Assembly: GCF_940670765.1 (NCBI RefSeq)
Contig: NZ_CALNVW010000027.1
Location: 91,900 to 155,899 of the forward strand
DNA length: 64,000 bases
Origin: Streptomyces sp. A 4/2
Lineage (GTDB): Bacteria; Actinomycetota; Actinomycetes; Streptomycetales; Streptomycetaceae
Reading direction: 5' to 3'
Below, one piece after another: positions 56,541 through 64,000 of this stretch. The stretch's first letter is position 1. Every line of letters begins with the position of its first letter. Made by a program: the position numbers and the translations under genes. Below the pieces are notes generated by a model. The model did no database searches, was not told the origin of the DNA, and saw only the letters and a list, made by a program, of their open reading frames with translations.

Positions 56541-57637
56541 CGGGACACCGTCCCTTCTTCGGCAGGGGTGTTGTCGTGCGGGGTGTCCGGGTGTGAGGGA
56601 TTCGGCTGCGAGGCGTTCCCGCTCGGGGTGGTCGGCGGCTGGGCGTTCGGGGGCCGGGTGTTCCGGTGTGGTTCCGGCGGGTCGACCGGCCCGGCCGCGT
56701 AGTGCCGCAGGAACAGCTCCTCCAGCGTCGGCGGCGCGCTGGTCAGCGACCGCACCCCGGCGGCGCTGAGCGATCTGAGTACCGCGTCCAGCTGGTCCGT
56801 CTCGACCTGGAGCCGGACGTGAGTTCCCTGGACGCGGGTGCCCTGGACGTCGGCGCCCTGGAGGTGGGTGCTGCGGACGTCGAGGTCGTGCACCCCGGCC
56901 AGCTGCGCCAGCCCGTCGGGCACGCGCGCCAGTTCGGCGACGATGGCGGTCCGGGTCAGATGCCGCAGCTCGTCGAGCGAACCGGTCTCCACGGTCCGCC
57001 CCTTGCGGATGATGCTCACCCGGTCGCAGAGCGATTCGACCTCGCTCAGGATGTGGCTGGACAGCAGCACGGTCCGCCCCCGGTCGCGTTCCTCCCGTAC
57101 GCACTGCTGGAAGACCTCCTCCATCAGCGGGTCGAGACCGGAGGTCGGCTCGTCGAGGATCAGCAGGTCCACGTCGGACGCGAACGCGGCGACCAGGGCG
57201 ACCTTCTGCCGGTTGCCCTTGGAGTACGTACGGCCCTTCTTCGTCGGGTCCAGCTCGAACCGCTCGACGAGCGAGGCCCGCCGCACCGGATCGAGCCCGC
57301 CGCGCAGCCTGCCGAACAGGTCGATGATCTCGCCGCCGCTGAGGCTCCGCCACAGGGTGACGTCGCCCGGCACGTAGGCGATGCGCCGGTGCAGTTCCAC
57401 CGCGTCGTGCCACGGGTCGCGCCCGAGCAGCCGGGTGGTGCCCGAGTCCGCGCGCAGCAGTCCGAGCAGGACGCGGACGGTGGTGGACTTCCCGGATCCG
57501 TTGGGGCCCAGGAAGCCGTGGACCTCGCCGGTCCGGACGGTGAGGTCGAGGCCGTCCAGGGCGGGGGTCCGCCCGAACGACTTGTGCAGTGCGGTTACTT
57601 CGACGGCTACGTCGTCGGCAGGATCGGCCAGGGTCAT
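56537..57637 (-). CDS. ABC exporter ATPase
   Basis: 366 residues from ATG 57637. GPNGSGKSTTVRVLLGLL is Walker A, YSKGNRQKVALVAAFAS a variant signature (normally SxGxRQ), LLILDEPTSGLDP Walker B and LLSSHILSEVE the switch. After the ATPase core there is an unusual LQGADVQGTRVQGTHV repeat near residue 250 and a Pro/Asn-rich tail. It powers the permease encoded directly downstream. No ribosome site precedes the ATG, and a promoter-like pair places transcription start at the ATG. Confidence 0.92.
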   Translation of the reverse strand: MTLADPADDVAVEVTALHKSFGRTPALDGLDLTVRTGEVHGFLGPNGSGKSTTVRVLLGLLRADSGTTRLLGRDPWHDAVELHRRIAYVPGDVTLWRSLSGGEIIDLFGRLRGGLDPVRRASLVERFELDPTKKGRTYSKGNRQKVALVAAFASDVDLLILDEPTSGLDPLMEEVFQQCVREERDRGRTVLLSSHILSEVESLCDRVSIIRKGRTVETGSLDELRHLTRTAIVAELARVPDGLAQLAGVHDLDVRSTHLQGADVQGTRVQGTHVRLQVETDQLDAVLRSLSAAGVRSLTSAPPTLEELFLRHYAAGPVDPPEPHRNTRPPNAQPPTTPSGNASQPNPSHPDTPHDNTPAEEGTVSR

Positions 57638-57673
57638 GCTTCTGAAAGTACCGGGATTTCACAAAGTTGTGAA
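57638..57673 (-). promoter_or_regulatory. MarR-type operator overlapping a leaderless ABC promoter
   Basis: On the minus strand TTCACA (57673-57668), 17 bp, TACTTT (57650-57645) and seven bases to the ATG at 57637. The palindrome TTCACAA-AG-TTGTGAA (57658-57673) covers the -35 element and is the probable site for the divergent MarR protein. Confidence 0.8.
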
Positions 57674-57802
57674 GTTAAGGAAGCGTATGAAAAGGAGCCG
57701 TATAAACTCGGGACCGCGATGCGGGCAGGCTGTCGCGTGACGGACTGCCGCGATACGGCCGTCGCGAGCCGTCGCGATACGAGTTGGGGAGACGATCCAA
57801 GG

Positions 57803-58351
57803 ATGACGACGAAGCACGCCGGACCGGACGGAGCCGACACGGCCGACGGTGCGGACGGTTCTCATGGCCCCGGCCGTGCACAGCCTGTGGACGACGCCGT
57901 CTCCCGGTTCGTCGAACGCTTCGCCGCCCAGCTCACCGAGGCGGGCATGCAGCGGATGCCGTCCCGCATCTTCGCCGCGGTGCTCGCCTCCGACTCGGGC
58001 GCGCTGACCACGGCCGAACTGGGCGAGCAGCTCAAGGTCAGCCCCGCCGCGATCTCCGGCGCCGTCCGCTACCTCGCGCAGGTGAACATGATCACCCGCG
58101 AACGGGAACCGGGATCACGCCGGGACCGCTTCCGGGTGCACAGCGACCAGTGGTACGAGTCGCTGACCAACCGCGACCTGGTGCTCAGGCGCTGGGAGAA
58201 CACCCTGCGCGAGGGCGTCGAGAACCTCGGCCCGGACTCGCCCGCGGGGCGCAGGATGGGCGAGACGCTGGCCTTCTTCGAGTTCCTGGAGGGCGAGCTG
58301 GGGACGATGATGCAGCGGTGGCGGGCGTACCGGGAGGAACGCTTCGGCTAG
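57803..58351 (+). CDS. MarR/GbsR-type regulator
   Basis: 182 residues from ATG 57803; the open frame upstream is antisense to the ABC ATPase and not coding. A Gly/Asp-rich start is followed by the winged helix with GMQRMPSRIFAAVLASDSGA, LTTAELGEQLKVSPAAISGA and the wing REREPGSRRDRFRVHS. The C-terminal helices probably dimerise. It is divergent from the ABC-2 exporter and presumably represses it through the palindrome at 57658-57673. Confidence 0.9.
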   Translation: MTTKHAGPDGADTADGADGSHGPGRAQPVDDAVSRFVERFAAQLTEAGMQRMPSRIFAAVLASDSGALTTAELGEQLKVSPAAISGAVRYLAQVNMITREREPGSRRDRFRVHSDQWYESLTNRDLVLRRWENTLREGVENLGPDSPAGRRMGETLAFFEFLEGELGTMMQRWRAYREERFG

Positions 58352-58392
58352 GGCCTCTCGTTTGGATCACGCCGGGTCAGGACGCGGGGTGG

Positions 58393-60219
58393 TCAGAACC
58401 CCGACAGGTCCGGGCTGTTCGGGTTCAGTTCCTGGTACGGCTCCTGGGGCCAGTACGCCCGGCCGTCGATCCACCCCACGACCACCGGCGGGTTCACGTC
58501 GACCCAGCCGCGCAGCTCCACCGTGCCGACCGGCTCGCCGGGCAGCCCGCGCCAGGGCTTCTTCGCGTTTCCGGGCACCAGCTGGATCATCGCCTCGGGC
58601 TGGTCGTCGTCCCCGCCGTACGGGGGGAAGAGGACCAGGGCGTGCTTGCTGCCGTCGGGAGCGGACAGCAGCACGTACCGCTTCGGCACCGGTACGGGGG
58701 CGCGGGCCGCGCGGGCGATCAGGCGGGCGGCCGGGATCCCGTTGTTCCACGCCCGCCAGGAATTGAGCACGGCGAGGGCGGCCCACACCACCGCGAGCAC
58801 CTTCATGTTGAACGGGATCCCGCCCCGGACGGCGTACACCACCCAGGGGAGGACGGCCACGCCCAGCGCACCTGCGACGGCCGTCAGCCCGCTGGTCCTG
58901 CGCAGCCCCCGCACCCGCCACCACGCCACTTCGCGGACATCGGCCTCGGGACGCGCGCGTTCATCCGCGACGTGCTGGAGTCGCGCCCGCTCTGCCAGCG
59001 CCGCGTAGGTCGTCCGGGCCGGGGGCCCGGCGCCGGGTTTCATCCGGGCCTGCACCTCCGCCGCCGTCCCCATCGCCTTCGCATGTGCGGCGCCTGCCGC
59101 GTGTGCTCCTGGACGCCGTCTGCGTACGGAGGCGACCGTGCCGCCCACGAGCCCCCCGCCGGAGATCAGCAGGCCGATGAGCTCGATCGGGACGACGGCG
59201 TCGTTGGCGGGGCTGCCGATCAGGTCGGAGTTGTAGAGGTCGCCCTTCCACGGTCCGTACGACACCAGCCAGCCGGTGTCCCAGTCGGCGAGCAGCGCGC
59301 CCCGGTCCGGGTCGCACCGGAACGGACCGGTGCGGGTGCGGTGTTCCCAGGGGTCGGTCCACCGGACCGTGCAGTGTCCGGCCGGGCTCTCGCTCACCAC
59401 GTGCAGGTCGATCTGCGGATCGTGCTCCGACGCCACCTCGGCGTATATCCCGAACCCCAGAAGGACGGCCCCCAGCAGGGCGACCCATCGGAAGATCCCG
59501 AACCGCCGTCGCCGTCCGTGCCCGTCCTGGAACGGGCTACCGGCGGCCGGGGCCGAGGTCGGCGGGCCTGCGGCGACGGGGGGCTGCTGGGGCCATGGTT
59601 GTGGCTGGAGGTGGGGCTGGGGCTGTGAAGGCGGGGGCAGGGCCATGAGCCCCCGCGCCTGCGCCGCCCGCGCGAGCCGTTCTCTGATGTGCCGGCGCCG
59701 GATCGGGGTGCCGCGCACCAACTGCCAGGTGCCCGGTCGCATGAGCACGCCGCCCGACTTCGGGTCGCCGCACCACCACAGCACCCCGTCCGGTCCGGGC
59801 AGCGCCAGATGCAGGCGCTGTCGCTGAGCGGAAATGTTCAGCACCGTAAGCCCGCCGTCCTGCGGGTCGCACAGCACCACCGCGGTCGCGCTGCCCAGCC
59901 ACTGGTACGGGGCCGCATCCGCGCGGCACGCCACCCAGGGCCGGGCCGCGAGTGTCCGCCGCATCGTCCGGGCCCGCAGCAGGGTGCCGAGCCCGGTCAG
60001 TACGAGGGTCAGGGCGGTGATCCCGAGGAGCGGAGTAAGACCTCCGAGAGTTCCCGGCCCGACCAGGACAGCGACGGCCCACAGAATCCAGGTGCCCGCG
60101 CCGGTCAGCGAGAGGGTGCGGCCCCGTGACCGGTAGCGGTCGAGGGCCTGCGCGGTCATGGGCAGGTCCAGTGCCGCAGGTACTGGCCCGGGTCTGTCGC
60201 AGTCCGCCGGTTCGCTCAT
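58393..60219 (-). CDS. Large membrane protein of unknown function
   Basis: 608 residues from ATG 60219. Two helices near residues 38-80 precede a soluble stretch with VVLCDPQDGGLTVLNIS; a PQPQP-rich linker follows near 200. A third helix lies near 240-260, then an extracytoplasmic-looking region with two cysteines, HCTVRWTDPWEH and FRCDPDRG, a helix near 340, and two more near 465-510. A C-terminal soluble domain ends in NPNSPDLSGF. I recognise no catalytic motif or named domain; it looks like a Streptomyces-specific multi-pass protein. It is convergent with the MarR gene and upstream on the same strand is the diacylglycerol-kinase-like gene. Confidence 0.7.
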   Translation of the reverse strand: MSEPADCDRPGPVPAALDLPMTAQALDRYRSRGRTLSLTGAGTWILWAVAVLVGPGTLGGLTPLLGITALTLVLTGLGTLLRARTMRRTLAARPWVACRADAAPYQWLGSATAVVLCDPQDGGLTVLNISAQRQRLHLALPGPDGVLWWCGDPKSGGVLMRPGTWQLVRGTPIRRRHIRERLARAAQARGLMALPPPSQPQPHLQPQPWPQQPPVAAGPPTSAPAAGSPFQDGHGRRRRFGIFRWVALLGAVLLGFGIYAEVASEHDPQIDLHVVSESPAGHCTVRWTDPWEHRTRTGPFRCDPDRGALLADWDTGWLVSYGPWKGDLYNSDLIGSPANDAVVPIELIGLLISGGGLVGGTVASVRRRRPGAHAAGAAHAKAMGTAAEVQARMKPGAGPPARTTYAALAERARLQHVADERARPEADVREVAWWRVRGLRRTSGLTAVAGALGVAVLPWVVYAVRGGIPFNMKVLAVVWAALAVLNSWRAWNNGIPAARLIARAARAPVPVPKRYVLLSAPDGSKHALVLFPPYGGDDDQPEAMIQLVPGNAKKPWRGLPGEPVGTVELRGWVDVNPPVVVGWIDGRAYWPQEPYQELNPNSPDLSGF

Positions 60220-60306
60220 GAGATCCCCACCCTGTTCGTGCTCTTTCCGCCCCTCCCGGCGAGGATATCCAGGACCGTTTCGGCAGGTCAGCGCCGCCCA
60301 CCGGAC

Positions 60307-61146
60307 TCATCCCACCGGCAACGTCAGCCCCCACGCCCCCGCCCGTACCGTCCAGGTCCGGGTCCGTACCGGGCCGCCCACCACCCCGTCCCGCCGGTAC
60401 CGGAAGTCCGCGCCGGAGACGGTCACGGCCAGGGCCTCCGCTGTCATCAGGTCGCCCGACGGCAGCTCGACGACCACCTCCGCCTTCCCGGCGCCGCCGC
60501 GTGACGAGACGGAGACGCCCGTCACCGGCTGGTGCAGGTCGGTGAGCAGCACCCCGTCCGCCTCCACGCGCAGCCGCTGCGCCGGGGGCGCCGCACGGGC
60601 CGGGGCGGGGCCCACCAGCGTGCGTACCAGGGAGCGGCACGCATGCCACACCGAACCCGGTGGTGTCCGGCCCCACCCCGGCGGCGCGGGGTCCGCGGTG
60701 GGGAGGCGCAGACCGCCCAGGACCACCGCGTCGCTGTCGTCCACCAGCAGATCCAGCCAGCGCACGGCGCCGTCGAGGACCGACCGGGCGGCGGCCACCG
60801 CGCCGACCGGGACGCCCAGTGATCTGGCCAGCTCCAGTGCGGGCGGCGGGCCGACCGGGACCAGGGACAGGGCGCCGCGGGCCCTGTCCCGTTCCCGGTG
60901 CAACAGGGTCACCGATCTGACCAGGGCCCGGTCGTCGCCGATCACCACCAGCCGCCGGTTGCCCCGTCTGCCGAGCACCCGGGCGAACTCCTCGGGCCCC
61001 TCGGGCAGGCAGATCTTGGCGTGCGCCCCGGCGCACAACACGTCTTTCGCGATCCGTACGGACTCGCCGTCCGCACGGCGGGCGACCGGGTCGATGACCA
61101 CCAGCAGCTGATGCTCGGTGCTCGCTGCGGGATCTGGAGCCGACAC
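60307..61146 (-). CDS. Diacylglycerol-kinase-family protein
   Basis: 279 residues from GTG 61146, chosen because GGAAGGA lies five bases upstream; a TTG at 61179 is the further alternative. LLVVIDPVARRADGESVRIA, VVIGDDRALVRSVTLLHRER and LSLVPVGPPPALELARSLGV follow the order of the DAGK catalytic domain. However, the canonical GGDGT motif reads IGDDRAL here, so lipid-kinase activity may be lost. A beta-rich C-terminal half follows. It is divergent from purA, a conserved neighbourhood in Streptomyces. Confidence 0.75.
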   Translation of the reverse strand: MSAPDPAASTEHQLLVVIDPVARRADGESVRIAKDVLCAGAHAKICLPEGPEEFARVLGRRGNRRLVVIGDDRALVRSVTLLHRERDRARGALSLVPVGPPPALELARSLGVPVGAVAAARSVLDGAVRWLDLLVDDSDAVVLGGLRLPTADPAPPGWGRTPPGSVWHACRSLVRTLVGPAPARAAPPAQRLRVEADGVLLTDLHQPVTGVSVSSRGGAGKAEVVVELPSGDLMTAEALAVTVSGADFRYRRDGVVGGPVRTRTWTVRAGAWGLTLPVG

Positions 61147-61181
61147 CTCGGTCCTTCCTCGGGTAGCATCCTTGTGCAAGA

Positions 61182-61209
61182 GCCCCTTGCGCTATTGCGC
61201 CAGGGGCTT
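61182..61209. other. Hairpin in the divergent region upstream of purA
   Basis: AGCCCC and GGGGCT enclose a second stem GCGC-TATT-GCGC. It lies 103 bp before purA and just outside the divergent kinase-like gene, where a terminator is not expected. Confidence 0.6.
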
Positions 61210-61311
61210 CGTCTATTCCGGGGCAGCCGGTTCGACGGTTCGGGTATCGGCGTACGCCAGACGTGCGCCCCCTGACCTTGGACATGCCCCGCCCGGAAGG
61301 GGTGTACGCCT

Positions 61312-62595
61312 GTGCCCGCACTTGTGCTGCTCGGTGCTCAGTGGGGTGACGAGGGCAAGGGAAAGGCCACCGACCTCCTCGGTGGATCAGTGGATTACGT
61401 GGTGCGCTACCAGGGCGGCAACAACGCCGGCCACACGGTTGTCGTAGGCGACCAGAAGTATGCGCTCCACCTCCTCCCTTCCGGAATCCTCTCACCGGAG
61501 TGCACTCCGGTGATCGGTAACGGTGTCGTCGTCGACCCAGCGGTCCTGCTCTCCGAGCTGAGCGGACTCAACGAGCGGGGCGTGGACACGTCCAAGCTGC
61601 TGATCAGCGGTAACGCGCACCTGATCACGCCGTATCACACGACCGTCGACAAGGTGACGGAACGGTTCCTCGGCAAGCGGAAGATCGGCACCACCGGCCG
61701 CGGCATCGGCCCGGCCTACGCCGACAAGATCAACCGCGTCGGCATCCGCGTCCAGGACCTCTACGACGAGTCGATCCTGGAGCAGAAGGTCGAGGCCGCG
61801 CTCGACGGCAAGAACCAGATCCTCGCCAAGCTCTACAACCGGCGGGCCATAGAGGCCGGACAGATCGTCGAGGAGCTGCTCGGCTACGGCGAGCAGATCC
61901 GGCCGTACGTCGCCGACACCGCGCTGGTCCTCAACAAGGCGCTCGACGAGAACAAGGTCGTCCTCATGGAGGGCGGCCAGGGCACGCTCCTGGACGTCGA
62001 CCACGGCACGTACCCCTTCGTCACTTCGTCGAACCCGACCGCGGGCGGCGCCTGCACCGGTACCGGCGTCGGCCCGACGAAGATCACCCGGGTCATCGGC
62101 ATCCTCAAGGCCTACACCACGCGGGTGGGCGCGGGACCGTTCCCGACGGAGCTGTTCGACGAGGACGGCGACAAGCTGCGCTCGATCGGCCACGAGTACG
62201 GCGTCACCACCGGCCGTGACCGCCGCTGCGGCTGGTTCGACGCGGTCATCGCGCGCTACGCGACCCGGGTCAACGGGCTCACCGACTTCTTCCTCACCAA
62301 GCTCGACATCCTGACGGGCTGGGAGCAGATCCCGGTGTGCGTGGCGTACGAGATCGACGGCAAGCGCGTCGACGAACTCCCGTTCAGCCAGACCGACTTC
62401 CACCACGCGAAGCCGATCTACGAGTACCTGCCGGGCTGGACCGAGGACATCACCAAGGCGAAGACCTTCTCCGACCTGCCGAAGAACGCGCAGGCGTACG
62501 TGAAGGCGCTGGAGGAGATGTCCGGCGCGCCGATCTCCGCGATCGGTGTGGGTCCGGGCCGTACCGAGACGATCGAGATCAACTCGTTCGTCTAG
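61312..62595 (+). CDS. purA: Adenylosuccinate synthetase
   Basis: 427 residues from GTG 61312, with GGAAGGGG ten bases upstream. LLGAQWGDEGKGKATDLLG at the N-terminus is the GTP-binding P-loop with the catalytic aspartate; NNAGHTVV, GTTGRGIGPAYADK, EGGQGTLLDVDHGTYPFVTS and TTGRDRRCGWFDAV are family motifs. It joins aspartate and IMP to adenylosuccinate in AMP synthesis. Length is normal and a strong terminator follows. Confidence 0.97.
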   Translation: MPALVLLGAQWGDEGKGKATDLLGGSVDYVVRYQGGNNAGHTVVVGDQKYALHLLPSGILSPECTPVIGNGVVVDPAVLLSELSGLNERGVDTSKLLISGNAHLITPYHTTVDKVTERFLGKRKIGTTGRGIGPAYADKINRVGIRVQDLYDESILEQKVEAALDGKNQILAKLYNRRAIEAGQIVEELLGYGEQIRPYVADTALVLNKALDENKVVLMEGGQGTLLDVDHGTYPFVTSSNPTAGGACTGTGVGPTKITRVIGILKAYTTRVGAGPFPTELFDEDGDKLRSIGHEYGVTTGRDRRCGWFDAVIARYATRVNGLTDFFLTKLDILTGWEQIPVCVAYEIDGKRVDELPFSQTDFHHAKPIYEYLPGWTEDITKAKTFSDLPKNAQAYVKALEEMSGAPISAIGVGPGRTETIEINSFV

Positions 62596-62621
62596 CAGGA
62601 CCCTTCACCGGATGGCATCGC

Positions 62622-62656
62622 GCGGCGGCCGACCTGCTGGACAGGTCGGCCGCCGC
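62622..62656 (+). terminator. Terminator of purA
   Basis: GCGGCGGCCGACCTG and its perfect complement, loop CTGGA, 27 bp after the purA stop. Confidence 0.95.
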
Positions 62657-62726
62657 CGCGTATCCGGCGGCATGGGCCGGTAGGACCGGGCGGGATGGTT
62701 GATCTGGGCGTCACGAAGGAGACCGG

Positions 62727-63005
62727 ATGCTGCCGAGGTTCAGGGTGGCGAACGTCCGGTCCTTGCGCGACGAGCAGGAGCTTTCGTTCGTAGCGCCCGG
62801 TCAGCTCTGGCTCACCGAGAAGGACGAGCGGGGCGCGACGGAGCTGTCGTCGATCTCCGAGTGGGAACCGACGGATGAAGAGGACCTGATGGCGTCGTAC
62901 CTCGCCGGTTCCTTCGGGGCCGTACCGAAGGTGTCGGAGGAGCAGATCGGGCGGCGGTTGCTGCGGACGGACGAGCTGGCACGAACGGAGGCGGACGACG
63001 TCTGA
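62727..63005 (+). pseudogene. Remnant of an RloA-like ATPase, central domain deleted
   Basis: 92 residues from ATG 62727. The first 22 (MLPRFRVANVRSLRDEQELS) match the N-terminus of the RloA-like ATPase at 24.3 kb, and from residue 28 on (LWLTEKDERGATELSSISEW, LMASYLAGSFGAVP) it matches that protein's C-terminus. All of the ATPase core between them, about 330 residues including both Walker motifs, is missing with the frame kept. The fused product cannot hydrolyse ATP. The stop overlaps the next start as TGATG. Confidence 0.85.
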
Positions 63006-63200
63006 TGGCGAGGCCAAGGGGAGGGGACAGCGTTTCCCGCAAGAAAGGCGCGCGAAGGGACGTGGGAGCCGCCCCCGTCAGGTGTACATCTTCACCGAAG
63101 GCGAAGTCACCGAGCCGAGTACATCGACATCATCGTCAAGAACGGCAGGGAGTCTGGGCGAAGCGGTTCGCGACATTCTCGGCTTCGTGTCCGGAACGCC
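63005..63200 (+). pseudogene. Remnant of an RloB-like gene, frameshifted and truncated
   Basis: ATG 63005 begins MARPRGGDSVSRKKGARRD, comparable to the start of the RloB-like gene at 25.6 kb. Shifting frames gives RQVYIFTEGEVTEP (about 63077-63115), then EYIDIIVKNGRES (about 63118-63156), the conserved RloB N-terminal motif interrupted by at least two frameshifts. The remaining two thirds of the gene are absent; the convergent hydrolase gene begins at 63202. A decayed second copy of the RloA/RloB pair. Confidence 0.72.
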
Positions 63201-63201
63201 C

Positions 63202-63930
63202 TCACCCCCGCCCGGCTGACCGCGCCACGTCCGCCACGATCCGGGCCGTCGCCCGCCCGAGGTCCCGTACCGGAGCGTCGGATGCCGGAACGCACCGGGC
63301 CGTCGCGCGATCGTAGGTGCAGCCGAGCACCCCGGCGTGGTCGGTGGCCGGTTCGCTGAGCTGTGAGTCCCAGCCGTGGGCGAGCAGCGTTTCGTGCAGT
63401 TCCCGTGAGGACTGCCAGGGGATGACGGTGTCCGCGGTGCCGTGCACCAGCCGTACCGGCACCGGCGCCACCGCACGGTCCAGCGCGTGGAGGGGCGGGA
63501 CGCCCGTGGTGCGCGCCGGGCGCAGGTAGCCGCCCGCGATGCCGACCACCGCGGCGGGCCGCCAGCCGTCGAACAGCTCCGGGTGCAGGGCCACGCCCAG
63601 GGCGGCGCCCGCCCCCGCCGACCAGCCCGCGAGGACGATCCGTTCGGAGTCGTCGGTGAAGTCACGTGCCTGGTCACGGACGAACCGCAGGGTGTCGGTG
63701 AGATGGGCGCGGCCCTCGTCGGGCTGGTCCGCACGCCAGTCGGGGACCAGGACGGTGGGGCCCAGCCCGGCTATCTCCCGGGCTAGCGGGGCCAGTACGT
63801 CCCGCTCGTCGGGTCCCATGCCGTGCCACAGCAGCACGCACGGGCCGCCGGGTCGGGCGGGCGTGTAGACGTCGAGGGGCTTGCTCTCGCTGCCGGTGGG
63901 GTACCGCAGGGTGCGGGTCGTGATGCTCAT
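63202..63930 (-). CDS. Alpha/beta hydrolase (dienelactone-hydrolase/esterase-like)
   Basis: 242 residues from ATG 63930, with AAGGAG upstream. VLLWHGMGPDERD (oxyanion region), VLAGWSAGAGAALGVAL (nucleophile serine in GWSAG), LVHGTADTVIPW (acid) and TDHAGVLG (histidine) give a full catalytic triad on an alpha/beta hydrolase fold. No signal peptide. The natural ester or amide substrate is unknown. It runs towards the decayed RloB remnant. Confidence 0.85.
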   Translation of the reverse strand: MSITTRTLRYPTGSESKPLDVYTPARPGGPCVLLWHGMGPDERDVLAPLAREIAGLGPTVLVPDWRADQPDEGRAHLTDTLRFVRDQARDFTDDSERIVLAGWSAGAGAALGVALHPELFDGWRPAAVVGIAGGYLRPARTTGVPPLHALDRAVAPVPVRLVHGTADTVIPWQSSRELHETLLAHGWDSQLSEPATDHAGVLGCTYDRATARCVPASDAPVRDLGRATARIVADVARSAGRG

Positions 63931-64000
63931 GGCCGCTCCTTCGGGCTGTGTGCACGCTGATGCTGCTGGGGCCGTGGGCCATTCTTGCCTGAGACAGGTC

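Noticed and set aside
54918..57662. A single 914-residue fused ABC ATPase-permease
   Set aside because: The N-terminal 374 residues are a different frame from the real ATPase and lack all ATPase motifs. The true arrangement is two genes overlapping by GTGA at 56537-56540.
1..64000. tRNA, rRNA, insertion sequences, integrases and attachment sites
   Set aside because: I looked for tRNA-like cloverleaf arms with CCA-type ends, transposase motifs and direct repeats flanking the accessory block and saw none that I could support by eye.

Overview
The window is very GC-rich, ATG/GTG-started, densely packed actinobacterial DNA. A chaplin, the MelC1/MelC2 tyrosinase pair, the dnaK-grpE-dnaJ-hspR operon with HAIR operators, and many Streptomyces-only families (DUF5949, DUF2617, DUF3151) point to the chromosome of a Streptomyces species. 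A perfect parS-type palindrome and the housekeeping genes dnaK, clpB, pyrE, fba and purA suggest the conserved, origin-proximal core arm. All protein calls come from reading motifs and gene order; no database search was possible.

Layout. 1-10.5 kb: a cell-envelope or exopolysaccharide block on the + strand (MurJ-type flippase, polysaccharide deacetylase, GT4 glycosyltransferase, Wzz-like protein, GNAT/CelD-like transferase), an opposing secreted GH26 enzyme, then ATP-grasp, flavoprotein and lipoprotein genes. 10.6-14.6 kb: DUF5949, a P450, melC1-melC2 and a chaplin with a histidine-rich tail. 15-24.2 kb: the HspR heat-shock regulon (dnaK operon and clpB, each with HAIR sites). Between its two halves sits a divergent unit: a LuxR-type regulator facing a secreted peptide made of four exact 17-residue repeats and a Rieske-like protein that appears to lack cluster ligands. 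A 25-bp palindrome lies between them.

24.3-35 kb is accessory: a RloA-like ATPase with a frameshifted RloB, a YbjN protein, an ABC exporter with a SoxR/MerR-type 19-bp-spacer promoter, a winged-helix/zinc-ribbon protein, a pentapeptide-repeat membrane protein, and a 1060-residue STAND-like protein with a transmembrane segment and a substituted P-loop lysine. 35-45.5 kb returns to core metabolism: aminotransferase, DUF2617 plus membrane spermidine synthase, aldose epimerase, pyrE, parS, fba, a MalY-type enzyme, an intergenic repeat array and DUF3151.

45.7-48.8 kb is a three-gene kynurenine set (tryptophan dioxygenase, kynureninase, probable formamidase). 49-51.2 kb is a two-component pair. 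51.2-58.4 kb carries Uma2, TetR with FMN reductase and MFS exporter, and an ABC-2 exporter divergent from a MarR regulator. 58.4-64 kb has a large membrane protein of unknown role, a diacylglycerol-kinase-like protein, purA, a badly decayed second RloA/RloB copy, and an esterase-like hydrolase.

Two themes recur. Short in-frame tandem repeats have expanded inside or at the ends of otherwise ordinary proteins. Several regulated genes have promoter-like elements placed so that the transcript would start at or next to the start codon.
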